Shown piece by piece: positions 37,338 through 45,152 of a stretch of 64,000 nt of DNA (positions are counted from its first letter, which is position 1; every line of letters starts with the position of its first letter). The notes under the pieces are model-generated. The model worked only from the letters and a program-made list of their open reading frames with translations, had not been told where the DNA came from and searched no databases. The translations under genes and the position numbers were made by a program. The DNA is taken from assembly GCF_902498805.1 (NCBI RefSeq), contig NZ_LR701595.1, positions 25,126 to 89,125 of the forward strand, in the 5' to 3' direction. The stretch comes from Imperialibacter sp. EC-SDR9. GTDB taxonomy: Bacteria > Bacteroidota > Bacteroidia > Cytophagales > Cyclobacteriaceae.

Positions 37338-38106
37338 GTTGGGCTTCGTTAACAAAAAAAGAAGAGTTGGCTACTCGTGTAACCAGGAAATGCGTGTAGG
37401 CGACCCTGTGCTGTTCGGGGTTTTCAAACGGAGAGTCCTCCGCCAGCCATTCATCGGGTATTAGGGCCACGATAGCTTTGATGGCCTGCTCAGTCAATAC
37501 AGGTGCGAACTGCTTGTCGACAGCAGCAAGTTCACTGGCAATGGGAAGCAGTACGTGCTTTGAAATCAGCTGGAAAGGTTTTTTTGGCTTGTCCCAGTTG
37601 TCCCAGCTGTGATGGAAATACAGGGAAGCGCCATGATCGATCAGCCAAAGCTCTTTGTGCCACCAGAGCATGTTGGTGTTGCGGGCCGTGCGGTCGACGT
37701 TCATCAGCAGGCTGTCGAGCCACACGATTTGAGACGCCAGCAAAGGCGATAGCTTAGTCGCCACCGGGTCATAGGTGATAGAGCCTGACAGATAATGCAG
37801 TCCCAGGTTAATACCGACGCTGGCCTTCAGCAGATCCTGTATTTCTTCGTCACCTTCAATCCGGCCAAAAGCGACATCCAGGTCTGCAAAAACAATTTCC
37901 GGTACTCTGAAACCTAGTAGCCTGGCAATTTCGCCACCAATAAGTTCGGCTATCAGTGCTTTCTTGCCTTGTCCGGCTCCCTTGAATTTCAGTACATATA
38001 GAAATTCATCATCAGCCTCAACAATGGCAGGCAGTGAACCGCCTTCCCGGAGAGGAGTGACGTAGCGGGTAACGCTAACAGTACGAATTTCAGCTGCGTG
38101 TGCCAT
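37315..38106 (-). CDS. HipA-like protein kinase
   Basis: A 263-residue protein kinase-fold member related to the C-terminal kinase core of HipA. Seen are the ATP Lys40 in YVLKFKG, catalytic Asp138 in NVDRTARNTNM with Asn143, and metal Asp157 in LIDHGASLYF. Its length is much shorter than the roughly 440-residue HipA, and it lacks the N-subdomain-1 seen in HipA. No HipB-like HTH gene is next to it; instead a DUF3037 gene follows. The start is ATG 38106. It should phosphorylate a protein or tRNA-related target; the target is unknown. Toxin activity is not shown. Confidence 0.82.
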   Translation of the reverse strand: MAHAAEIRTVSVTRYVTPLREGGSLPAIVEADDEFLYVLKFKGAGQGKKALIAELIGGEIARLLGFRVPEIVFADLDVAFGRIEGDEEIQDLLKASVGINLGLHYLSGSITYDPVATKLSPLLASQIVWLDSLLMNVDRTARNTNMLWWHKELWLIDHGASLYFHHSWDNWDKPKKPFQLISKHVLLPIASELAAVDKQFAPVLTEQAIKAIVALIPDEWLAEDSPFENPEQHRVAYTHFLVTRVANSSFFVNEAQHARETAI

Positions 38107-38217
38107 CAATTATTGTAAACCGTTGCGGCAAATGTAACACAACGCCGCCTGTTAATAAAAAGCAATCTTTCGGCGGGAGGGAGTTGCGTTAGGTAGTGAC
38201 TTACTCGCCGCAAGCTC

Positions 38218-38255
38218 AAAAAAATAGGGGAACATGTCTTGTCGACATATTCCCC
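38218..38255 (-). terminator. Intrinsic terminator of the 38287-38682 gene
   Basis: On the minus strand a 12-base stem with one mismatch, GGGGAATATGTC paired with GACATGTTCCCC around a GACAA loop, is followed by TATTTTTTT, 30 bases after the gene's stop. Confidence 0.85.
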
Positions 38256-38286
38256 CATAAATAGTAACAACGCTAGTCGCCTGCTT

Positions 38287-38682
38287 TTAAGCTTCTTTTT
38301 CAGCAGTCTCTTCCACCTCTATTTCTTCTTCAACAATTTCCTCGCCCCGGTTGATGTGCAGCACGAAGTGTTTGTCCATAACGAACTCATAAGTAGCCGT
38401 GCTTACCAGGTCATTGGCAGTTTTTGAAGACTGCAAAATCACCAGAAGGTCTTTTGCTACGATAGAAGTCCTGATATCATTTTGAGCCTTCCCTTTGAAT
38501 ACATTCAAGGAGAAAGAATAACCACCCTTCTCCTTAGGGTTGATGATGGTAAATTCATGTTTAGACATCTTGTAGGTCTGTGGACCTTCTGCCGAGTCTA
38601 TCATGTGCTTGAGAATTGCCGGTCTGTACTTGTTCCACAAATAAGTGTAAGTGTGGGAAACTTCAGAAGAATAATTGGCCAT
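38287..38682 (-). CDS. Small acidic-tailed protein of unknown function
   Basis: A 131-residue cytoplasmic protein. The start MANYSSEVSHTYTYLWNKYRPAILKHMID reads into mixed alpha/beta sequence (KEKGGYSFSLNVFKGKAQNDIRTSIVAKDLL), and the last 20 residues are Glu-rich (EEIVEEEIEVEET). No signal peptide or known domain. It is monocistronic with a clear terminator downstream. The strong terminator and good coding structure make it a real gene; function is unknown. Confidence 0.65.
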   Translation of the reverse strand: MANYSSEVSHTYTYLWNKYRPAILKHMIDSAEGPQTYKMSKHEFTIINPKEKGGYSFSLNVFKGKAQNDIRTSIVAKDLLVILQSSKTANDLVSTATYEFVMDKHFVLHINRGEEIVEEEIEVEETAEKEA

Positions 38683-38847
38683 TGAACTATATTGATTATT
38701 TACAAATTGTTTTTCTATGAATATTTTTTGCCGACGAGTTTATAACGGTAGTCGACTCATGTATCACCCTCAGTTCGGAGCTGATATGGATAGTCGTATT
38801 TTTTAGAGCAGATAATTACATGTTGTGGATTCTAAATAGGAACAAAT

Positions 38848-39051
38848 CTAGTAACGCTGAAGTTCAGCGAATATGTGTTCCAACTCTGCTCTGGTCTTTT
38901 TCAGCTTTTCTTCAAGCTTAACCAGCATACTTTCCCGGTCAGTATCAGCCAGGAAAAAGTCGCTGTCATTGAGGTCAGGAAATCTCCATTTCAACATTAC
39001 CTTTTGCTCTCTCCAGCTTCTAACGATCTCCATATGCTGCAAGGTAAGCAT
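38848..39051 (-). CDS. Small CsbD-like stress protein
   Basis: A 67-residue hydrophilic protein with a repeated basic-acidic pattern. The part REQKVMLKWRFPDLNDSDF followed by LVKLEEKLKKTRAELEHIFAEL resembles CsbD-like proteins found in Bacteroidota. CsbD members are induced by general stress but have no known molecular activity. An internal ATG at 39033 would also fit as start. The family call is moderate because the resemblance is by eye. Confidence 0.55.
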   Translation of the reverse strand: MLTLQHMEIVRSWREQKVMLKWRFPDLNDSDFFLADTDRESMLVKLEEKLKKTRAELEHIFAELQRY

Positions 39052-39139
39052 ATTTGCGGAATATTTGTTGTTATTTGGATTTTACATTATAGAGTTGTAG
39101 GTTTTCCTCATTTTCTTCAGCAGGAGGGGTGCTCGATTT

Positions 39140-40828
39140 TTAAGACACATGTGACACTTCTTCCACCTGCTTTACCTGGCCAATGATCGTCTTCCAGGCG
39201 GTAAATCCCCCTGCTACATTGTAAACTTTTTTGCAGTTGTGGTGAAGTAATATAAGGGATGCCATATAGCCCCTTAGTCCTTTCGCACAGTAAACATAGG
39301 TGGGCCTATCAAGGTCAATTTCATTAATTCTCCCCCGCAACTCGTCGAGAGGAATATTGAGGGCATGCTGAATGAATCCTTCCTTATGAATCTCGGTAGG
39401 GTTTCTGACATCAAGCAGTGTGTAGCTTGCGGGGGAAACGGACTGATCGAGAGCCCTTGCTGCTTCAACGACTGATACTTCGTGGTACCGGGCCCTCATC
39501 GAATTGCCTGCTGCGAACCCAGCCACTACCACGGGGTCTTTGGCGGACGAGAAGGGTGGCGCATAGGCCAGATCGAGGCGGGGGAGGTCATCAATGGTCA
39601 ATCGGGCATACAGGGCCGTGGCCAGCACATCAACCCGCTTGTCAACCCCATGCTCACCGAATAATTCGGCGCCGAGCAAAACGCCTGTACTGGGGTCGTA
39701 GTGGATTTCTATCAACAAGTCTTTTTGATCGGGGAAGAAACCGGGAGTGGAGCCTGCGATAATCAGAGTCGATTTAAATTGAATACCAGCCCTTTCGAGT
39801 GATTTAGGGCCCATACCTGTGCGTGCAATGGCGTAGTCAAATATTTTCATAATTGCAGTGCCGTAGCCCCCCTCAAAAGTTATATTACCCCCGGCTGCAT
39901 TGGCACCAGCGGCCCGGCCTCCTTTGTTGGAATGAGTGCCCATGGGGTACCAGCTATGCTCACCCGTTATCATGTTGGTGATGGCTGCACAGTCGCCAGC
40001 CGCATAAATGTCTGGGATGGAGGTCTCCATGTGCTTGTTTACCAGCAGTGCACCGTTTGGCAGATGCCTGGCGCCTTTTCTAACCAGCATTTGCGTATTT
40101 GGCTTAATGCTAATGCCTATCAAAAGGTAGTCTGTATAAAGGCGCTTTCCGTTGCTCAGGATCAACTCATTGGTGGTGTGGTCAACTTCCACGACTGACA
40201 CGCCAAGGCGGACATCAATGCCATGGTCTTCAAGCACGTTCTTTGCAAGATGGGCAAATTTCACATCCCAGTTTGCCAATACCTGGTTGCCAAGCTCAAT
40301 CACGGTCACTTTTTTGCCAGCGTGAACAAGGTTTTCAGCAGTTTCCAGTCCTATGAGTCCGGCACCCAGGATGGTGAAATGCTCGGCACTGTCCATAACA
40401 CCGCTTTTCATCACCCTGTCAAAATCTTCAAGTGTTTTGGCGTGAGCCCAATTTTCGAAGCTCTCAATGTTTTTAATAGGAGGCAAAACCGCCTGTCCTC
40501 CCGTGGCGAATACAAGTTTGTCATATTCATAAACGCCTTTGTCTGTGTATACTATGTGTGCTTCCGGGTCAATGTCTGTTACTGGCTCATTTAGATGGAG
40601 TTCTACACCAAATCTTTTCTCCAACAGCTCAGGTTGGACGACAATGAGCTTGTCTCTCGTCTTAATCTTGCCTGAGAAGGCATATGGAATACCACAGGTG
40701 GCATAACTGATATGAGATGTCTTTTCAAACATCAATATTTCGGCTGTTTCGTCTGTTCTTCTTGCTTTGGCTGCGGCTGAGGGGCCTGCAGATAACCCGC
40801 CTATGACAATTATTCTCGTCTTTCTCAT
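39140..40828 (-). CDS. CoA-disulfide reductase / FAD-dependent oxidoreductase fused to rhodanese
   Basis: A 562-residue protein. The N-terminal part is an FAD- and NAD(P)H-binding oxidoreductase of the CoA-disulfide reductase type, with FAD motif IIVIGGLSAGPSAA, a redox Cys45 in SYATCGIPYAF, an NAD(P)H site FTILGAGLIGLETAENL and FAD site IYAAGDCAA. After a dimerisation domain, the last 100 residues are a rhodanese domain with Cys514 in VYCAKGLRGY. This arrangement is known in polysulfide or CoA-persulfide reductases, which reduce sulfane sulfur carried by the rhodanese. It is cytoplasmic and transcribed alone. Confidence 0.88.
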   Translation of the reverse strand: MRKTRIIVIGGLSAGPSAAAKARRTDETAEILMFEKTSHISYATCGIPYAFSGKIKTRDKLIVVQPELLEKRFGVELHLNEPVTDIDPEAHIVYTDKGVYEYDKLVFATGGQAVLPPIKNIESFENWAHAKTLEDFDRVMKSGVMDSAEHFTILGAGLIGLETAENLVHAGKKVTVIELGNQVLANWDVKFAHLAKNVLEDHGIDVRLGVSVVEVDHTTNELILSNGKRLYTDYLLIGISIKPNTQMLVRKGARHLPNGALLVNKHMETSIPDIYAAGDCAAITNMITGEHSWYPMGTHSNKGGRAAGANAAGGNITFEGGYGTAIMKIFDYAIARTGMGPKSLERAGIQFKSTLIIAGSTPGFFPDQKDLLIEIHYDPSTGVLLGAELFGEHGVDKRVDVLATALYARLTIDDLPRLDLAYAPPFSSAKDPVVVAGFAAGNSMRARYHEVSVVEAARALDQSVSPASYTLLDVRNPTEIHKEGFIQHALNIPLDELRGRINEIDLDRPTYVYCAKGLRGYMASLILLHHNCKKVYNVAGGFTAWKTIIGQVKQVEEVSHVS

Positions 40829-41021
40829 TTTTTGGATACCTTAATGTTGGCGCAAATTTGACCTCAGTCTGGGCTAATTTTTGTGACTTAAGTAACAAGG
40901 CGTTCCTGATATTTATCAGATTTCGTTACAGGAGGTACCTTATGAAATTGATTTTTCAGAAAGTCATTAGGACATCGTAACTTGGTTAAATGATCCATTT
41001 TCTTTCTTTTGGTTAGCAATA

Positions 41022-41441
41022 ATGAAAAAGCTACTATTGAGTTCATCGCCGTTTTATCAGCAAGAGGCACTCGCTATCATTCGCATGATCGTTGGTGGTC
41101 TGATGATTTATCACGGGCAGGAAGTTTTTCAACCGAACCTCATGAGGGAATACATGACCTGGGAGGTTTTTCAAGATACTAACGCACGGCTGCTGGTATA
41201 CGCTGGGAAGTCAAGCGAGCTGATCGCCGGAGTTTCTCTTTTTCTGGGGCTTTTCACCAGAATAGGTTCGCTACTTTTATTGGGTGCCATGTCTTACGTC
41301 ACCTTTGTGATGGGCAATGGCCAGTTCTGGTATGGCGACCAGCACCCTTTTATGTTCGTTCTTTTTGGGTTGCTTTTCTTTTTTTTTGGAGCTGGCATGT
41401 GGTCGGTTGATCAGCGTATTTTCGGGAAAGAAGGTAGCTGA
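41022..41441 (+). CDS. DoxX family membrane protein
   Basis: A 139-residue four-helix membrane protein with the family's typical N-terminal block ALAIIRMIVGGLMIYHGQEVF and later LLLGAMSYVTFVMGNGQFWYG. DoxX members have been tied to thiosulfate-quinone reduction or to oxidative stress complexes, but function here is unknown. It is separated from the following AraC gene by 187 bases on the same strand, so coregulation is possible. Confidence 0.83.
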   Translation: MKKLLLSSSPFYQQEALAIIRMIVGGLMIYHGQEVFQPNLMREYMTWEVFQDTNARLLVYAGKSSELIAGVSLFLGLFTRIGSLLLLGAMSYVTFVMGNGQFWYGDQHPFMFVLFGLLFFFFGAGMWSVDQRIFGKEGS

Positions 41442-41628
41442 TCTTTACGAAGTTGAGCTTTTAGCCAAGCCTATTACCAAATAGCTATGTTTGGACTGTT
41501 CCCTTTTTCGATAAGGTAGTTCAATACTGTGTCTCTGTTTGTAGAAACTAGATTGCTTTGATAGGCTTCATAGAAAGTGATTCTCGTATTCCCTGAGGAG
41601 TTTGTTTCTTGTAGAAAAAGAGGTAGGT

Positions 41629-42540
41629 ATGATAGCGTGTACGAACTGGCCAGCTAAAGTCCGGACTTATTGCAGTCAGGTGCCTGAATCTATTGATCAC
41701 ACCCTCAGTCGGTTTACGGGACTGAAAGGGGCGGAGGTTCCCGCACACATCACAGGATTGGGAGTAGTGGTGGCAATGAGCGGCGAGGCAACGTTTCGGA
41801 TTAATACGGATGTGATAGTATTAAATGAGACTAGCTTTCTGGTGGTTAACAAAGGTAGCAAGCTGTCTATTACTTTGGAGCGGGACGATACCCTGGTCGC
41901 CTTGCTATGCTTTGATACAACGCTTTCGAAGCTATTATACAACGGACTGATTAAAAGCGGCGATGAAACCGCCGGTTGGTCAGCAGTTAGTGAAGAGGAC
42001 TTTTCGCTCGTGGAGCACCTACATTTCATGAATGCTTCGCTCAGAGAACAGTTTCAACTTCTGATGGAGCTTGGAAACAGTTGTGCCTCTTTTCACTCAT
42101 TAAAAGCTGACATGGTTGTGCGATCTATACTGGATAGCTTGATAAGCGAAAATCATCATGCCCTTCAAATTTCGGAGAAGCTCAAAGTTGTAAAAACAGT
42201 TACAAAAACAGCACTGTATAAGCGATTGGCTGCCGCCAGGGAGTGGATAATCAACAATTGTCAGCAGCCAATTGATTTGCAGCAAGCGGCAGATGTTGCC
42301 ATGCTTGATAAGCAGCATTTCCTCAGGCTTTTCAAGCGGGCCTATCAAATTACACCTCACAACTTTTTGACCAGAATGCGGCTAGAAAGGGCAGAGAAAC
42401 TATTGGAAGAGACGGATTTGGCCGTGTCTGACATTTGCCGGGCTGTAGGCTTCGATAGTATACCTTCGTTCACTAGTCTGTTCAAAAGAACATATGGCGA
42501 AGCGCCTGGGCGTTACCGGCGGAAAATGAGGCTGCACTAA
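41629..42540 (+). CDS. AraC family transcriptional regulator
   Basis: The last 100 residues carry the two HTH motifs of AraC regulators (IDLQQAADVAMLDKQHFLRLFKRAY and VSDICRAVGFDSIPSFTSLFKRTYGEAPGRYR). The N-terminal 180 residues have a cupin-like strand pattern (GLGVVVAMSGEATFRINTDVIVLNETSFLVV), suggesting a ligand pocket. I used ATG 41629; a TTG at 41602 adds nine residues. It lies between DoxX and a SRPBCC gene on the same strand and could regulate either. Ligand is not known. Confidence 0.86.
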   Translation: MIACTNWPAKVRTYCSQVPESIDHTLSRFTGLKGAEVPAHITGLGVVVAMSGEATFRINTDVIVLNETSFLVVNKGSKLSITLERDDTLVALLCFDTTLSKLLYNGLIKSGDETAGWSAVSEEDFSLVEHLHFMNASLREQFQLLMELGNSCASFHSLKADMVVRSILDSLISENHHALQISEKLKVVKTVTKTALYKRLAAAREWIINNCQQPIDLQQAADVAMLDKQHFLRLFKRAYQITPHNFLTRMRLERAEKLLEETDLAVSDICRAVGFDSIPSFTSLFKRTYGEAPGRYRRKMRLH

Positions 42541-42580
42541 AATTCTCCATTTTCGATAAGCCGGAGGGAGTTGGTGATAC

Positions 42581-42588
42581 TAGTTTTG
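42581..42588 (+). promoter_or_regulatory. Candidate -7 promoter element before the SRPBCC gene
   Basis: TAGTTTTG fits TAnnTTTG exactly and is 19 bases before the ATG at 42608, inside the 67-base gap after the AraC gene. No -33 element was found at the normal distance. Confidence 0.3.
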
Positions 42589-42607
42589 AAGAAAAAAACA
42601 CAATAAG

Positions 42608-43108
42608 ATGGAAAGAGATCAATGGAGCCAGTTCAAGCTGAGGGTAAACGTCAACGCCCCGGCAGATAAAGTTTATAACTCCTGGGCAACACCCGGCGGT
42701 TTGGAGAAGTGGTTTTTGAGAAAAGCCTTGTTCAGGGACAAAGCTGGAAAGGCAAAGTCGGAGGACACACCTATTGAACAAGACGACACGTATGAGTGGT
42801 ACTGGCACGGCTATCCCGACAGTGTGGTAGAGAAAGGGACAGTACTGAAAGCCAATGGTAAAGACCTTTTTAGCTTTACTTTTTCCATGAAATGCCCTGT
42901 TACTATCAATATGTACGAAGAAGCTGGTGAGTTGATTGTTCAACTGGTCGAAAGCGGGCTGCCTCTGGACGACGACACAGCGATGAAGCATTTTGTAGGC
43001 GACTCAAGGGGGTGGATTTTTTACCTGGCGAACCTAAAGTCGGTGCTGGAAGGAGGGCTGGACTTGCGAAACAAAAGGATGGAAATCACAAACGTCATTA
43101 CAGCTTGA
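42608..43108 (+). CDS. SRPBCC / AHSA1-like START-fold protein
   Basis: A 166-residue cytoplasmic protein of the SRPBCC helix-grip fold, with the family opening LRVNVNAPADKVYNSWATPGGLEKWF and helical end GWIFYLANLKSVLEGGLDLRNK. These proteins bind hydrophobic ligands or assist Hsp90 in Aha1-type proteins. It is about 70 bases downstream of the AraC regulator. The ligand cannot be read from sequence. Confidence 0.82.
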   Translation: MERDQWSQFKLRVNVNAPADKVYNSWATPGGLEKWFLRKALFRDKAGKAKSEDTPIEQDDTYEWYWHGYPDSVVEKGTVLKANGKDLFSFTFSMKCPVTINMYEEAGELIVQLVESGLPLDDDTAMKHFVGDSRGWIFYLANLKSVLEGGLDLRNKRMEITNVITA

Positions 43109-43203
43109 TCCGAGACTTTGCAGGTATATTTCCGAGCGGTGTGAAGAGGATTGACAGCTAAAGATAATACCGATTCATAGCTACAACTGACCTATACTTA
43201 AAG

Positions 43204-43211
43204 TAGCTTTG
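43204..43211 (+). promoter_or_regulatory. Candidate -7 element of the GNAT-HDAC gene
   Basis: TAGCTTTG fits TAnnTTTG exactly, 33 bases before the ATG at 43245. A small ATG at 43221 opens a frame that ends almost at once. Confidence 0.3.
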
Positions 43212-43244
43212 CGCCACAAAATGGCTAACTAACTGCTTTTAAGT

Positions 43245-44993
43245 ATGGGTCTTAACTCCATTCGCCGAATATACGATCACACCACGGAATACAACATCGT
43301 TGCGCTTGAACAGTGCCGGGCTATTTTGCTCTCCCAGTTTCCCTACATGAGCGAAAAGGAAGCTGATGAATTGCTACTTGATGCAGGCGAGCATTCAATC
43401 AAGCCCTACCGGCCCATCGTGATCATTGCTGAAGGCAGAGACAAGCAAGTACTGGGGGTAGCCATAGCATCTCACTTCATCAAAGACAATTTTATATTTC
43501 TCGATTTTATCGCTACCAATAAGCACCGCATCAGTGGTGGAATAGGCGGGGCGCTTTATGAACGACTGAGAGACGAAGCGCACAGTATCTCGGCCGTCGG
43601 AGTTTTCTTTGATTGTTTGACAGACAAACGGGAGTGGGCCGTTGACGCAGCGGAGCACAAACAGAATCTGGCCCGACTGAAATTTTACGAGAAGTATGGG
43701 GCACGACCACTTGTGGGGTTTAGCTATGACTTGCGCCGTGACGACGAATCTTACTTTTATCTCATTTTCGACGGGCTGGGCAAGAAGGATCACTTGTCAG
43801 CTCAGCTTTGTAAGAGCGTTGTCTCAAATATCCTGGAAAATAAGGCAAAAGGGAAAGTCTCTGATAAATACGTTGACCAGGTGCTTCGCTCGATAAAGGG
43901 ATCGATTGCACTGCGACCTTTCAGGTATATTAAATCTGAACCAGCAGAATCCACAAAGGCATCTGTTCCAGCCGACAAGCAAATAGCGCTGGTGGTGAAT
44001 GAGGGCCACTTGATTCACCATGTTCGGGAGCGAGGCTATCTGGAATCGCCGGTGCGGGTTAATTCCATCCTGAAGGAATTGAAAAAGACTTCAATTTTTA
44101 AGGATACGCCCGCCAAAGCGTACCCCGACAGCCATATTGAAGCAGTGCACAACAAACAGTACCTCAAATTTTTGAAGAAGATTTGTGCGTGGATTGGGGA
44201 AACCACCACCATGTATGGTGACGTGTTTCCTATCAGAAACGCAGCCAGGCTTCCAAAGGACATTGAGCTTCAAATAGGCTACTATTGTATCGACACCTCC
44301 ACGCCACTCAATGCCAATGCCTACAAGGCTGCCAGAGGTGCCGTGAACTGTGCACTCACTGCCGCTGACGTTGTTTTGAGCGGGCAAGCTATGGCCTATG
44401 CCCTGGTGAGACCTCCGGGGCATCATGCCGAACGAAAATATTTTGGCGGGTTTTGTTACCTGAACTCCAATGCGGTGGCGGCGCATTACCTTAGTAAAAA
44501 GGGTAAAAAAGTAGTGATCCTCGATATTGACTATCACCATGGCAATGGCCAGCAGGACATATTCTATCACAGGTCTGATGTTTTTACAGTCTCTATTCAT
44601 GGCGATCCTGAATACGCCTATCCTAACTTTACTGGGTTTACCGATGAGACTGGAGAAGGAGAGGGGGAAGGTTTCAACCTCAACATCGCTTTGCCCAAAG
44701 GAGTAGAGGGGTCGGCCTATCACAAGGCGTTGAAGAAAGCACTTGAGGCCATAAAAAAGTACAAACCAGATTACCTTGTGATAGCACTCGGTCTTGATAT
44801 CGCCAAGGGTGATCCATCTGGCACCTGGTTACTGTCGCCGGACGACTTTACTATCAATGGAAAAATGATTGCTTCACTCAAGCTGCCCACTTTGGTTATT
44901 CAGGAAGGTGGCTACAAGAACAAGGTGCTTGGTGTGAACGCCAGAAGGTTCTTTCAGGGGCTGTGGGAGGGTTACTATTTGAACGAAGGTTGA
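43245..44993 (+). CDS. GNAT acetyltransferase fused to histone-deacetylase-family amidohydrolase
   Basis: A 582-residue cytoplasmic protein with two opposing enzyme domains. Residues 1 to about 190 are GNAT-like, with HRISGGIGGALYERLRDE as the acetyl-CoA loop and RLKFYEKYGARPL as the final motif. Residues about 245-580 are a class II-like histone deacetylase/acetylpolyamine amidohydrolase domain: His393-His394 in PPGHHAERKYFGGFCYLN, zinc ligands Asp429 and His431 in DIDYHHGNGQQ, and Asp518 in GLDIAKGDP. The first domain would add, the second remove, an acetyl group from an amine, or the GNAT domain may be non-catalytic. Target may be a protein lysine or polyamine. There is no frame break between the domains. 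Confidence 0.88.
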   Translation: MGLNSIRRIYDHTTEYNIVALEQCRAILLSQFPYMSEKEADELLLDAGEHSIKPYRPIVIIAEGRDKQVLGVAIASHFIKDNFIFLDFIATNKHRISGGIGGALYERLRDEAHSISAVGVFFDCLTDKREWAVDAAEHKQNLARLKFYEKYGARPLVGFSYDLRRDDESYFYLIFDGLGKKDHLSAQLCKSVVSNILENKAKGKVSDKYVDQVLRSIKGSIALRPFRYIKSEPAESTKASVPADKQIALVVNEGHLIHHVRERGYLESPVRVNSILKELKKTSIFKDTPAKAYPDSHIEAVHNKQYLKFLKKICAWIGETTTMYGDVFPIRNAARLPKDIELQIGYYCIDTSTPLNANAYKAARGAVNCALTAADVVLSGQAMAYALVRPPGHHAERKYFGGFCYLNSNAVAAHYLSKKGKKVVILDIDYHHGNGQQDIFYHRSDVFTVSIHGDPEYAYPNFTGFTDETGEGEGEGFNLNIALPKGVEGSAYHKALKKALEAIKKYKPDYLVIALGLDIAKGDPSGTWLLSPDDFTINGKMIASLKLPTLVIQEGGYKNKVLGVNARRFFQGLWEGYYLNEG

Positions 44994-45152
44994 GCTCCCG
45001 GAAGGGTACTGTTTACTAATAGTTGTTAGTCAACCTTAATGCGTTCTTTACTTGGGCTAGCACGCATGCATTCGTATGTTTAAGGAATGTATTGTTATGC
45101 CAAATAATTTGAACGGCCTATATTGACCAATCAATCAGCTTGCTATTTTTTC

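Noticed and set aside
37315..38106. A classical HipAB toxin-antitoxin
   Set aside because: No HipB-like HTH gene is adjacent and the kinase lacks the HipA N-subdomain 1; the partner is DUF3037.
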